DNA of 64,000 nt, taken from NCBI RefSeq assembly GCF_024734405.1, contig NZ_CP059556.1, positions 2,356,001-2,420,000 on the forward strand, written 5' to 3'. The position numbers and the translations under genes are program-made. Below are positions 27,922 through 35,851 of the stretch, one piece after another. The first letter of the stretch is position 1. Every line of letters starts with the position of its first letter. This DNA comes from Saccharopolyspora gregorii. GTDB taxonomy: Bacteria > Actinomycetota > Actinomycetes > Mycobacteriales > Pseudonocardiaceae. The notes below the pieces were generated by a model. That model did no database searches and was not told the DNA's origin. It was given only the letters and a program-made list of their open reading frames with translations.

Positions 27922-28296
27922 TCCTGGTGCGGTGCGGTGCGGTGCAGTCGAGACGGGTCGCACCACAACTGAAAGCCGATTCGGTGCGGACGAAAACCGT
28001 TGTACCACCGTCGAAATCCGATTCGGTGCGGTCGAAGACCGGTGCAGTGCAAACGGAACCCGTTGCTGCGCGGCCGGAACCGGTTCCAGCGCGACCGGAG
28101 CTGTTCGCGGGGGAGTCCGGCCGGGATGTGGGGGAGTGCCCGGCCGGGCTCCTTCCTGCGCGGCCGGGCGGTCGGGGAGGGACCGCGTCCGGCCTGACCT
28201 CGCCGGAGCGGCGAGGCCCCGGCCCGCGGCTGGTCGGGGATTCAGCGCTGCGGGCCGAGCATTCGGTGCTGTGGCGGGGAGTTCCGCCGTGCGAGC
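27903..28296 (+). repeat. Direct repeat copy 1 (operon end)
   Basis: The unit starts with 21 bases identical to copy 2 (27903-27923), covering the DUF6519 stop. It continues through a degenerate stretch of GCGGTGC, CGGAACC and GTTGC-type words, and ends with a 180-base block (28117-28296). That block differs from copy 2 by four substitutions and one 2-base indel; its first 78 bases are identical. No convincing gene lies in it or in the rest of the gap up to the cargo gene at 28,597, where I see no obvious promoter. Confidence 0.85.
28112..28152 (+). terminator. Hairpin after the CIS structural operon
   Basis: Arms of 14 bases (GGAGTCCGGCCGGG at 28112-28125 and CCCGGCCGGGCTCC at 28139-28152) with one T/G wobble enclose a 13-base loop, followed by TTCCTG. 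It lies 190 bases after the DUF6519 stop. There is no long T-run, as is usual for actinomycete terminators. Confidence 0.55.
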
Positions 28297-28596
28297 CCAC
28301 GGCATTCCGCCCGGCCCGCCGCCGATCGCGGAACGGGTACCCTCGATCGCCGAGCCCCGGTGAGTGTTTCCCCGATTCACGCGCGCGAGCGCAGTCGATC
28401 GCGCCGGGAATCTCGGGCGCGTCGAGACGGTGGCTGAGCCGGTGAGAGTGCGCAGATCGGGCTCGCGGACACGGTCCGATCTTCAACGGCTACCCGATCG
28501 GCTGCCCTGTGAGGCGCCGTGTCGGGAAGGCGAGGTGCCCTCGGATCGAGACGTCAGGGCACGACCTAGCGGGGTCGTAGTTCATACCGTTCCGTC

Positions 28597-30279
28597 ATGG
28601 CCTCCCGAAAGCAGGTTGATCCCCACCTCGCACGACCGTCGACCCCTGAGCCGGTGCGATCGGTCTTGCCGATCGACAGCCAGAGGCACCTCGGCGTCGA
28701 GGTTCGGCCGTCCGGGTACATGCCGCCGGCCAGGGTCATGCACCTGCAACGGACGCTCGGCAACATGACTGTGGCGAGGACGCTGCAGGACCACGACGCC
28801 ACTCCAGCTAGTTTGCAGGCTGAGGGCATCGACACGATGGGGGCCCTGCTCGACCGATTCAAGATGCCGATCTCGAAGTACCGGATCCCGGACGATGCGC
28901 GAGCCGCGGTGCCGGAGGACGAGGAGAAGATCGCCGAGTTCAACAAGCGTCTCGACCAACTCGCCGAGAAGGCGCCGTTCAACGGCTCGTTCACGGTCGC
29001 CGTCGAGACGAGGGATCTGCCCGGTTCCGGCGATTACATGGCCGCAGCCAAGTTCGCGCGTGCGCTGGCGGAGTTCTACTCCTTCATCGAGGAGTGGAAG
29101 GACGTCACGGTGCGTCTCTCCGTCGGGCGTCTTGATGGCGACGCGCCGGAAACGCACAAGGATTCGGTGCGTCGGGAGGTCAGAGGTGTTCTCGGTGAAT
29201 CAGGCGCGAGCCTGTACGAGGGCAACGGGGAGCGTGCCGATGTCACCATCGGGTATCCGGTAGGGGGCGGCGTGGATCAGGACTTCACCGTGGCGCAGTA
29301 CGGTTTTAACCAGTTCGGGTCGCCGGAATTCAACGAGTTCGGCAGTGGCCCGGGGTTCGGTTCTCTGGGTGTGCTACCGGTTCCCGATCGGGACCGTCAG
29401 GATGCGATCACCGCGGCCGAAAATGCCAAGAAGCCACGTGAAGACGGGGTACCGCCCACGACCGTGATGGCGGCGCTGAACGACCTGGAGGTCAAGCACG
29501 ACCTCGCCGGTTTCCACTTCGCCTACTACTCGACGTTCGATCGGCCGGTGAAGCCCTTCGTCACCGAGATCGTGGACTCGATCGACAACCGTCCCGAGAG
29601 CGCGGGCCCGATCGAGAAGCCGAACGTGGGTATCGCCGTCTCCAAGCCCGCCAAGGGTCTGGAGAGTGCGGCAGCCGCTGTCCGGGCGAAGCCCGGCTGG
29701 CAAGTCGTTCATTACTCGATCTCGCGAAACGAGAGCACGATCGAGACGAAGTCGGTCAACCCACCCGCGCGGGCGGGTGCCCAGGGCGGCGGCAAGAAGG
29801 TGAGCAATAAGGAAAGGAAGAGAGCGAAGAGCAAGGGGGCACCGGCGACGGCGACCACGGGTGGGGAGGCAGCGGCGAGCTCGGCCGCAGCCGGTGTCGA
29901 ACACGTCCTCGTACTCGTCGAGTTTCCCGAAGGCGTGCGCTCCAACGAGATGCTCAGCCTGTACTACTCGAGCCTCGACCCGGCGGGTGCGACGGGTGAT
30001 CAGAGCTTCATCGAGGCATACCAGATGATGGCCCCGAACACGCACATCAGGTACGACGTGGCGGAGCACCAGCGGAAACTGGCCCGGCACATCGAGGAAC
30101 TGAACGCTTACGACGAGGGCACCGGCCGCTCCGTCATGACCAAGAACAAGGAAGCGCAGAGGGGGGTGAGGTCGGTGCCGGTGGATCCCGGACGGAAACT
30201 CGTCCAGAAGAACCTGCTCCATCCCATGCTGCTGCTCATCAACGAGAAGTTGCAGCGGCAACAGCAGCGAGACGCCTAG
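28597..30279 (+). CDS. Candidate CIS cargo/effector protein, unknown activity
   Basis: I recognise no enzymatic family in these 560 residues. The N-terminal ~65 residues look like a leader: disordered, then VMHLQRTLGNMTVARTL (residues 48-63). This resembles the LQRxxGN...VARL motif I associate with the N-termini of many eCIS-linked DUF4157 and effector proteins. The middle holds alternating strands and helices (FTVAVETRDLPGSGDYMAA, FHFAYYSTFDRPVKPFVTEI). A Lys/Ala/Gly linker near 395-430 separates a C-terminal domain (VEHVLVLVEFPEGVRSNEML). No signal peptide or membrane span is seen. Base composition is high GC but less biased than the structural genes. The ribosome site is weak (GGGGTCG, too distant). 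Direct repeats bracket the gene, so it may be a replaceable cargo slot. Cargo status is inference. Confidence 0.7.
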   Translation: MASRKQVDPHLARPSTPEPVRSVLPIDSQRHLGVEVRPSGYMPPARVMHLQRTLGNMTVARTLQDHDATPASLQAEGIDTMGALLDRFKMPISKYRIPDDARAAVPEDEEKIAEFNKRLDQLAEKAPFNGSFTVAVETRDLPGSGDYMAAAKFARALAEFYSFIEEWKDVTVRLSVGRLDGDAPETHKDSVRREVRGVLGESGASLYEGNGERADVTIGYPVGGGVDQDFTVAQYGFNQFGSPEFNEFGSGPGFGSLGVLPVPDRDRQDAITAAENAKKPREDGVPPTTVMAALNDLEVKHDLAGFHFAYYSTFDRPVKPFVTEIVDSIDNRPESAGPIEKPNVGIAVSKPAKGLESAAAAVRAKPGWQVVHYSISRNESTIETKSVNPPARAGAQGGGKKVSNKERKRAKSKGAPATATTGGEAAASSAAAGVEHVLVLVEFPEGVRSNEMLSLYYSSLDPAGATGDQSFIEAYQMMAPNTHIRYDVAEHQRKLARHIEELNAYDEGTGRSVMTKNKEAQRGVRSVPVDPGRKLVQKNLLHPMLLLINEKLQRQQQRDA

Positions 30280-30307
30280 AACCGACTGGCCCGGCTTCCG
30301 CTTCGCC

Positions 30308-30650
30308 GACGTTCGGGCTCACCTGATCTCGGTGCGGTGCGACCAAGCCGAGCTGCTTGGCGACCGAAACCCGAGCTGGAGCGATCGAAGATCGATGCCT
30401 CGCGGCCGGAACCCGTTGCCGCTCGACCGGAACCGGTTTCGGCGCGGTCGGGGTGGACGTAGCGGAGCCCGGCCGGGATGTGGGGGAGTGCCCGGCCGGG
30501 CTCCTTCCTGCGCGGCCGGGCGGTCGGGGAGGGACCGCGTCCGGCCGGACCTCGCCGGTGCTCGGCGAGGCCCCGGCCCGCGGCTGGTCGGGGAATCAGC
30601 GCTGCGGGCCGAGCATTCGTTGCTGTGGCGGGGAGTTCCGCCGTGCGAGC
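30308..30650 (+). repeat. Direct repeat copy 2 (after the cargo gene)
   Basis: This is the second copy of the operon-end segment, starting 28 bases after the cargo stop. Its first 21 bases (30308-30328) equal the last bases of the DUF6519 gene and its stop. Its last 182 bases (30469-30650) match copy 1 almost perfectly. The part between has diverged and is about 50 bases shorter. No gene is carried on it. Confidence 0.85.
30464..30504 (+). terminator. Hairpin after the cargo gene
   Basis: Perfect 14-base arms (GGAGCCCGGCCGGG at 30464-30477 and CCCGGCCGGGCTCC at 30491-30504) enclose the same 13-base loop as the hairpin in copy 1. Its arms pair better than those of copy 1. It probably ends the cargo transcript. 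Confidence 0.6.
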
Positions 30651-30729
30651 GGGTCGAGGGCGAGCGGCTTCCGGTGCGTCCCCGTGCTCGCGGGATCTCC
30701 GCGACGGGGGTTTCCCGCGAGCGCCGGTG

Positions 30730-30939
30730 TCACACCTCGGTGCCGCGCGCCGCGTGCAGGGCGGTGTTGCAGGCGGCGCAGGACGGTGCCCGCACCCAAT
30801 CCTCTTCGGACGGTTCCGCCACCATCCCGGTGCGCGTGCCGCACACCGACGTGTCCTCCGGCTGCCCGTTCCACCGCGGCCCCCGGAACGCGTGCCGCAC
30901 CCCGTCCGCCGCTGGCCGCCAGAAGTGCCGGGAACTCAC
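30730..30939 (-). CDS. Small Cys/His protein, possible zinc-binding (second of pair)
   Basis: The 69-residue protein has the pattern HFWRPAADGVRHAF, then SVCGTR, then DWVRAPSCAACNTALHA: a His, one Cys and a C-terminal CxxC that could make one zinc site. Short proteins of this type are common in Pseudonocardiaceae beside XRE/DUF397 gene pairs, as I recall. The GTG start overlaps the stop of its upstream partner by four bases (GTGA), indicating coupled translation, and both have the same architecture. The function is unknown. Confidence 0.6.
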   Translation of the reverse strand: MSSRHFWRPAADGVRHAFRGPRWNGQPEDTSVCGTRTGMVAEPSEEDWVRAPSCAACNTALHAARGTEV

Positions 30940-31247
30940 GAGACCCGCCGCGCGCACGACCGGCACATCGCCCGATCCGCCACCCCGTCCGGAATCCTCG
31001 CGGACCGCCTCAGGTGCACCGGCCCGTAGACGTAGGTCCCGCACTCCGCGGCCAGCGCCCCGCCGCCGGCCCGGCCGACCGCGTGCCACCGCGTGTCCAC
31101 CGGCCCGCGAGAAGCCGCCCACGCCGAGACCGTCGCGGCGGGGAATCGGTCCTCCCGATTGCGAGCGATTCCGAAGTGGAACTGTCTCATCGAGTTGTCG
31201 TCGGTTCGGAGCGGAGTTCCCGTCGTGCTGCTCTGGAACGAATTCAT
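30936..31247 (-). CDS. Small Cys/His protein, possible zinc-binding (first of pair)
   Basis: The 103-residue protein ends with TRWHAVGRAGGG, AECGTYVYGP and RAMCRSCARRVS: the same His...Cys...CxxC layout as the following gene, so the two are probably diverged relatives. The ATG is chosen because AAGGAG lies eight bases upstream on the minus strand. It is transcribed away from the XRE regulator gene, with a 203-base divergent intergenic region that may hold the regulator's promoter. Function unknown. Confidence 0.6.
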   Translation of the reverse strand: MNSFQSSTTGTPLRTDDNSMRQFHFGIARNREDRFPAATVSAWAASRGPVDTRWHAVGRAGGGALAAECGTYVYGPVHLRRSARIPDGVADRAMCRSCARRVS

Positions 31248-31450
31248 CGTTGCACTCCTTCGGATTCCGCGGCCCCCGGATCCGCTGTCGGGGTGGGCTG
31301 GCATCATGCCCGGATCGGTTCGCCGATGTCCCAGAACCATGGACCGCGGGCGGTTTCGACGACAACGGTGTCGTGGTAGCCGCATCGGGTGATCAGTTAG
31401 GTGAGCCCGCGACGAATGCGATCTCGCGGGAGCGACGACACGGAGCGCGG

Positions 31451-32290
31451 ATGGCGAAAACTCCGAAGAACCAGGCATTGGGGAAGGCCTTGCGGCAGGC
31501 CCGCGAGGAGAACGGATTGACGTTGCGCGCGCTCGGGAAACGGCTCGAACGCGACCCCGGGGTGTTGTCGCGCTGGGAGACCGGTGATCGGACGCCGCGC
31601 CCCGAGCAGGTGGCGCAGGTGCTGACCTCGCTCGGCATCAACGGCGAGCGGTACGAGGAGGTCGTCGAGCTCGCGCACGGGGCCGACGCACCCAACTGGG
31701 TGGCGACGACGCTTCCGGCGCAGCGGCAGCAGTTGGAGGCGGTGATGGACCTGGAGCAGCGGGCTACGCGCATCGTCGAAGTGTCCCCGCTGATGATTCC
31801 AGGGCTCCTGCAAACGAGTGACTACATCGCTGCTGTCATGGAAGGAGGTGGTGTTCCCGCAGCAGAGATCGCGGCACGAACGGCCCTGCGGATCAGCCGC
31901 AGGGAAGCGGTAACCGGCCCGCGGTCTCCGGAACTCGTCGCGTACATCGGGGAAGCCGCGCTTCATCAAGTGATCGGTAGTAGAGCTGTTCTGCGTGCGC
32001 AGCTCCGGTTTCTCAACCAGGTGGGCGCTCGACCGAACATCGAGCTGCGCGTCGTCCCACTGGCCAACGGTTGGCATCCAGGGCTGGAAGGACCCTTCTT
32101 CATCATCCGATCCGGCCTGGATGAGGTCGTCCATTTGGAGAATCGTAAGTCGGGACTCTTCCTGCACGAGCAAGCGGATGTGAAGATCTACCGAGAAGCC
32201 GTCGGTATGGTCGAGCGAGTGGCGCGGAACGCGCACGAGTCGCGAGCCATCATCGCCGACCTCGCCAGGAGGATGGAGGAGCGCCGATGA
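31451..32290 (+). CDS. XRE-family regulator with DUF5753 domain
   Basis: The 279-residue protein has an N-terminal helix-turn-helix (ALGKALRQAREENGLTLRAL, then LSRWETGDRTPRPEQV, residues ~8-55). A DUF5753 effector domain follows (LMIPGLLQTSDYIAAVM, then LRAQLRFLNQVGARPNIELRVVPL). It belongs to the actinobacterial regulator group paired with DUF397 proteins (BldB/WhiJ-like and Scr1-type systems), often linked to development and sometimes classed as toxin-antitoxin-like. The ATG overlaps no upstream gene. The stop overlaps the DUF397 ATG. Being beside the CIS locus, it could influence CIS expression, but nothing in the sequence proves this. Confidence 0.92.
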   Translation: MAKTPKNQALGKALRQAREENGLTLRALGKRLERDPGVLSRWETGDRTPRPEQVAQVLTSLGINGERYEEVVELAHGADAPNWVATTLPAQRQQLEAVMDLEQRATRIVEVSPLMIPGLLQTSDYIAAVMEGGGVPAAEIAARTALRISRREAVTGPRSPELVAYIGEAALHQVIGSRAVLRAQLRFLNQVGARPNIELRVVPLANGWHPGLEGPFFIIRSGLDEVVHLENRKSGLFLHEQADVKIYREAVGMVERVARNAHESRAIIADLARRMEERR

Positions 32291-32463
32291 GCGTGGAACG
32301 GACCTGGATCAAGTCGAGCCGCAGCCAGAACACCACGACGTGCGTCGAGGTGACGACGACGTTCGACGAGATCAGAGACTCCAAGGACCCGCACGGCCCA
32401 ACACTCAAGACCGCCGTCGCGCCCTTGGTGCAGGCCATCAAGTCCGGCCGCTTCGACAGCTGA
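32287..32463 (+). CDS. DUF397 small protein
   Basis: This 58-residue protein has the DUF397 pattern: WIKSSRSQNTTTCVEV, then IRDSKDPHGPTL, then a C-terminal helix ending SGRFDS. DUF397 proteins are the usual partners of DUF5753 XRE regulators and probably modulate them. The ATG overlaps the regulator stop by four bases. Confidence 0.9.
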   Translation: MSVERTWIKSSRSQNTTTCVEVTTTFDEIRDSKDPHGPTLKTAVAPLVQAIKSGRFDS

Positions 32464-32478
32464 AGCCCTCCCGGGCCA

Positions 32479-32532
32479 CCAGGTGACCGGCCCGCTCGAC
32501 CGGGTTCCCACGCGAGCGGCCCGGCCACCTGG
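32479..32532. terminator. Bidirectional hairpin between convergent genes
   Basis: Arms of 20 bases (32479-32498 and 32513-32532) pair with two mismatches around a 14-base loop. The hairpin lies between the DUF397 stop and the stop of the convergent NB-ARC gene, so it can serve both directions. Its stem carries a GGTGACCGGCCC core like other palindromes in this window. Confidence 0.6.
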
Positions 32533-32564
32533 CCGGATCCGCGCCGCCGGGCGGGCCGGGTGGT

Positions 32565-34925
32565 TCACGGTTCGAGGAGACGCGCGCGGATCCGCTGGGC
32601 CACCGGGTCGGAGAACTCCGCCAGCAGATCCGCCGCCTCGGCACGACGGTCTCCGGCTTCGTCGGACCCGCAGCGGTCGAGCGCGGTGGCGAGGTGGTCC
32701 AAGGCGACCGCCCACTGCCAGCGGTCGTCGAGCTCGCGGAAGGAGTTCGCCGCCAGCCGGTGGAACCCGACGGCCTCCTCGGCGCGGTCCAGCGCCGAGT
32801 AGACCGCGCCGGTCGCGTCGATCACCTCGGCCTCCCTGGCGTGGTCGCCCAGCCTGCGTTGCAGCGCGGCGGCCCGCTGCAACGTCACCAGCGCTTCGGA
32901 CGGCAGGCCGAGATCGGCCTCCACCCGCCCGAGTTCGAGCGACCAGTACGCCTGCCACGCCCGGTTCCCGTGCTCGTGGGCGATCGCCAGCGCCTCCTCG
33001 ACGAAGCCCAGCGCGTCGTCCGGGCGCCCGAGCCCCCGGTGGGCGTGGCTGAGCCCGCGCAGCGCGTCGCCCCTGCCGCCGGGCGAGCCGAGCCGGGTGT
33101 AGCGGCGCACCGCGTCGCGGAGCAGTCCGGCGGCCTCCTCGAACCCTTCGAGTCCCAAGTGGACGTTCGCGATGCCGTTGGTGGACACCGCGATCCAGTA
33201 CTCGTCCTCGGCACCGGTCGCGAGCCGCCGGGTCCGCTCGAACATGCGCAGCGCCTGCTCCAGCTCGTGCCCGCGCAGGTGCGCCATGCCCACCGCGTTG
33301 GTGGAGGCCAGCTCGCCCGCCCGGTCCCCGAGCTCCCGGCGCAGGTCGAGCGCGGCCAGCTGGAACCGGATCCCTTCGGCGCGCCGCGCGGACTGGGTGT
33401 GCGCCTTGCCCAAGCTCTCCAGCATGTCGGCTTCCGCGTGCCGGTCCCCGGACGCGCGAGCCGCCCCGAGGCCGATGGTGCTGGTGGCGAACCAATCGTC
33501 GAACTGGTTGCGGCCCGCGTAGATCCCGCGCAGCAGCGCGGGAAGCCGCCACGCCGCCTCGTGCAGGCCCGCCGCTTCGGCGGCCCGCACGGCGGCCACC
33601 AGGTTGACCCGCTCCCGCTCGAACCACTGCGACGCGTCCTCAGGCGAGGTGAACTCCGGGATCGCGGCGCCGGGCTCCTCGGCCGGCGGGCGCCGATGCC
33701 CCGGGGCGAGCACTCGCACCGCCCGTTCGGCGCAACCCGCGTACCAGCGCACCGCGCGGTCGAGCGCGGCGCGAGCGGTCTCGGCGGATTCCTCGGTGCG
33801 GGCCTGGTCCGTGGCGTACGCGCGGAGCAGGTCGTGGAACTCGTACCGGTCCGGGCGCGGCTGCTCCAGCAGGTGCGCACCGGCCAGGTCGTCCAGCAGC
33901 CGCCGCGCGCGGCTCACCGGCACGTCGGCCAGCGCGGCCGCCGCGGCCGACCCGAACTCGCGCCCGGGATGCAGGCCGAGCAGCCGGAACAGGCGGCTCG
34001 CGTCCTTCGACAGCGCCCGGTAGGACCAGGCGAACACCGAGCGCACCGCATCAGCGTCGTCGTCATCGCCCGCGGTCAGCGCGTCCCATAACGCGGATTC
34101 GTCCCGTAACTCCTCGATGAGGTCGTGCAGCGGCGCGGCCGGCCTGCTGATCGCGCGTTCCGCCGCGATCCGCAGCGCGAGCGGCAGTCGCGCGCACAAC
34201 CGGGCCAGCTCGTCGAGCTCCGCGTCGTCGTCCGGCCCGCGGTGCCCGGCGGCGAGGCTCCGCAGCAACCGGACCGCCTCCTGCTCGGGCAGCACGCCGA
34301 GCGTCACCCGCCGCGCGCCGTCGCGCGCGACCAGCCCGGACAGCCTGCTGCGACTGGTGATCAAGGTGAGGCATTCGCCGCCGCCCGGCAGCAACGGCCG
34401 CACCTGCCCGACGGTGGCCGCGTTGTCCAGCACCACCAGCATGCGGCGCCCGGCCAGCAGCGAGCGGAACAGGGCGGCCCGCGACTCCAGATCGGCCGGG
34501 ATCTGCGCCCCGGGCACGTTCAGCGCGCGCAGGAAGCGCTCCAGCGCCTGATCGGGCGTGACCCGCGGACCCGGGTCGTAGCCGTGCAGGTTGACGTACA
34601 GCTGCCCGTCCGGGAACCGCGGCGCCATCCGGTGGGCCCAGTGCACGGCCAGCGACGTCTTCCCGACTCCGGCGGTGCCGACCACCACGCACGGCGCCGT
34701 CGTGCGACCGGCCTCGCCATCGGGCAGCAGCAGATCCAGCTGGTCCAGTTCGGCGTGCCGGTTGACGAATCCCGGTGCGTCGGCGGGCAGTTGCCGGGGC
34801 ACACCGTCTTCGGGGCGCCGCGGGCCGTGGAAGTGGATGCCGCCGCTGACCAGTCCGGCCTGGACGACCTCGTGCGCCGCGCCGGAGAGCTCGTTCCTGG
34901 ACTCGTCGCCGCCCCGCGCAGGCAT
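32565..34925 (-). CDS. NB-ARC/TPR (STAND-type) regulatory protein
   Basis: The 786-residue protein has a P-loop NTPase domain with Walker A VVGTAGVGKTSLAVHWAH near residues 80-95, MLVVLDNAATVGQVRPLLPG as Walker B region, and the GLPLALRIAA-type motif LPLALRIAAERA, all as in AfsR-like NB-ARC proteins. The second half is a series of tetratricopeptide repeats. The N-terminal DNA-binding domain of AfsR/SARP regulators is missing. The N-terminal ~45 residues (HEVVQAGLVSGGIHFHGP) are instead the short helical lead-in seen in STAND proteins of actinomycetes. The start at 34,925 was chosen because a longer frame would overlap the DUF6879 gene by 260 bases and lacks family similarity. It is the last gene of a three-gene minus-strand operon. 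Confidence 0.85.
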   Translation of the reverse strand: MPARGGDESRNELSGAAHEVVQAGLVSGGIHFHGPRRPEDGVPRQLPADAPGFVNRHAELDQLDLLLPDGEAGRTTAPCVVVGTAGVGKTSLAVHWAHRMAPRFPDGQLYVNLHGYDPGPRVTPDQALERFLRALNVPGAQIPADLESRAALFRSLLAGRRMLVVLDNAATVGQVRPLLPGGGECLTLITSRSRLSGLVARDGARRVTLGVLPEQEAVRLLRSLAAGHRGPDDDAELDELARLCARLPLALRIAAERAISRPAAPLHDLIEELRDESALWDALTAGDDDDADAVRSVFAWSYRALSKDASRLFRLLGLHPGREFGSAAAAALADVPVSRARRLLDDLAGAHLLEQPRPDRYEFHDLLRAYATDQARTEESAETARAALDRAVRWYAGCAERAVRVLAPGHRRPPAEEPGAAIPEFTSPEDASQWFERERVNLVAAVRAAEAAGLHEAAWRLPALLRGIYAGRNQFDDWFATSTIGLGAARASGDRHAEADMLESLGKAHTQSARRAEGIRFQLAALDLRRELGDRAGELASTNAVGMAHLRGHELEQALRMFERTRRLATGAEDEYWIAVSTNGIANVHLGLEGFEEAAGLLRDAVRRYTRLGSPGGRGDALRGLSHAHRGLGRPDDALGFVEEALAIAHEHGNRAWQAYWSLELGRVEADLGLPSEALVTLQRAAALQRRLGDHAREAEVIDATGAVYSALDRAEEAVGFHRLAANSFRELDDRWQWAVALDHLATALDRCGSDEAGDRRAEAADLLAEFSDPVAQRIRARLLEP

Positions 34926-34947
34926 GGCACCACCCCCGGTTCCGACG

Positions 34948-35589
34948 TCAGGCCGAGGGCGCTCGGCGACCCGCGGGGCGCAGCCCCCGCACCGCCCGGT
35001 CGAAGAACGCGTCGATCCGTTCTCCGCTGCGGTGCAGGGAATCGATGAACGTCGCCCAGCGTTGCGCGGTCGGCCCGTCGACGCACCGCACCGCGCCCGC
35101 CGCCACGCCGTCCGCGTCGTAGCGGACCTCGTAGACGGTGTCCGGGCCGAGCACGAAGATCTCCGGCAGCGGGCCGTCGCGTTCCCACTCCGCCAGCGCC
35201 GCCGCATCGACCACGCTGATCGACGCGCCGGACTCGTGCCGGATCAGCAACGAGTTCAGCTCCCAGATCAGGTAGGGGCTCAGCGGTTCCTCGACCACCC
35301 GGACGCGGCGCACGGAGAACCCGTGCGCTTCGACCCGGTCGAAGTAGTCCACCAGCTTCGGCCGCCGTTCTTCGAGCAGTCGCAGCGACCGATCCCAATC
35401 CCCGTCGTCGAACGCTTTCCAGCTGGCGCTTTCCGGCTGCCGGAAGACCTGCCTGCGTTCGAACTTCCACGCTCCGGTGTTGCTGCGGTTCCAGAACCGG
35501 TCGCGGAAATCGGCGAGGTAGTCGTCGAGCGCCAGCTCGTCCCCGGTGATCGAAGCGGGGCATCCGGTGATCGAGGTCGCGTCAGTCAT
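34948..35589 (-). CDS. DUF6879 family protein
   Basis: The 213 residues match the DUF6879 type: LDDYLADFRDRFWNRSNTGAWKFERRQVFRQPE, then LIRHESGASISVVDA, EIFVLGPDTVYEVRYD and RFWN-like aromatic positions. The family is widespread in actinomycetes beside regulators and DUF397/XRE clusters; its function is unknown. The ATG overlaps the 3' end of the preceding small gene by eight bases, and the NB-ARC gene follows after 22 bases. Confidence 0.8.
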   Translation of the reverse strand: MTDATSITGCPASITGDELALDDYLADFRDRFWNRSNTGAWKFERRQVFRQPESASWKAFDDGDWDRSLRLLEERRPKLVDYFDRVEAHGFSVRRVRVVEEPLSPYLIWELNSLLIRHESGASISVVDAAALAEWERDGPLPEIFVLGPDTVYEVRYDADGVAAGAVRCVDGPTAQRWATFIDSLHRSGERIDAFFDRAVRGLRPAGRRAPSA

Positions 35590-35851
35590 CGGGGATGTCC
35601 CCTTTCGCGGACCGGAGCATCGATCCGGGGATGACGACGAGACGTTCGTCGAATCCGACGTTCACCCCGTCCGGCAGCGATCCCGCGTAGGAGTCGGTGA
35701 GGTCGCGGCCGATCACGGCGACGTCGCCGTTGTCCAGTTCCCAGATGTCCGGGCAGGTCGGTTCGTCGTCGGTGTGGCCGAGTTCCAGCGCGGATCTGCC
35801 CAGTCTTCTTCGAAAGGTCGCGGACGCGTCCGCTTCCCAGGGTCGTGGCAT
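35582..35851 (-). CDS. Small protein upstream of DUF6879
   Basis: The 89-residue soluble protein contains CPDIWELDNGDVAVIGRDLTDSYAG and FDERLVVIPGSMLRSAKGDIPDD. This pattern is usual for short proteins encoded just before DUF6879 genes in actinomycetes, as far as I recall. Two ATGs are in frame. I chose 35,851 because CGGAGGGG ends six bases before it; the ATG at 35,857 abuts that ribosome site directly. Function unknown. Confidence 0.7.
   Translation of the reverse strand: MPRPWEADASATFRRRLGRSALELGHTDDEPTCPDIWELDNGDVAVIGRDLTDSYAGSLPDGVNVGFDERLVVIPGSMLRSAKGDIPDD

Noticed and set aside
18039-28380. Very long open frames on the minus strand opposite the baseplate and tail genes
   Set aside because: They mirror the third-position GC bias of the plus-strand genes, are low complexity (Arg/Gly/Ala/Pro/His), lack ribosome sites and match no family, while the plus strand has a complete tightly overlapping gene order.
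27903-30650. Flanking repeats considered as ends of an insertion sequence or composite transposon
   Set aside because: No transposase, terminal inverted repeats or target duplication is visible; the repeat begins inside a structural gene end, which fits segmental duplication or recombination better.
30332-31450. Extending the XRE regulator upstream through an open frame
   Set aside because: The added region is Arg/Pro/Gly-rich, runs through the repeat copy and over two better-supported minus-strand small genes; the helix-turn-helix begins right after the ATG at 31,451.
34926-35207. Longer N-terminus for the NB-ARC protein
   Set aside because: The extension overlaps the DUF6879 gene on the same strand in another frame, and its residues have no family similarity.
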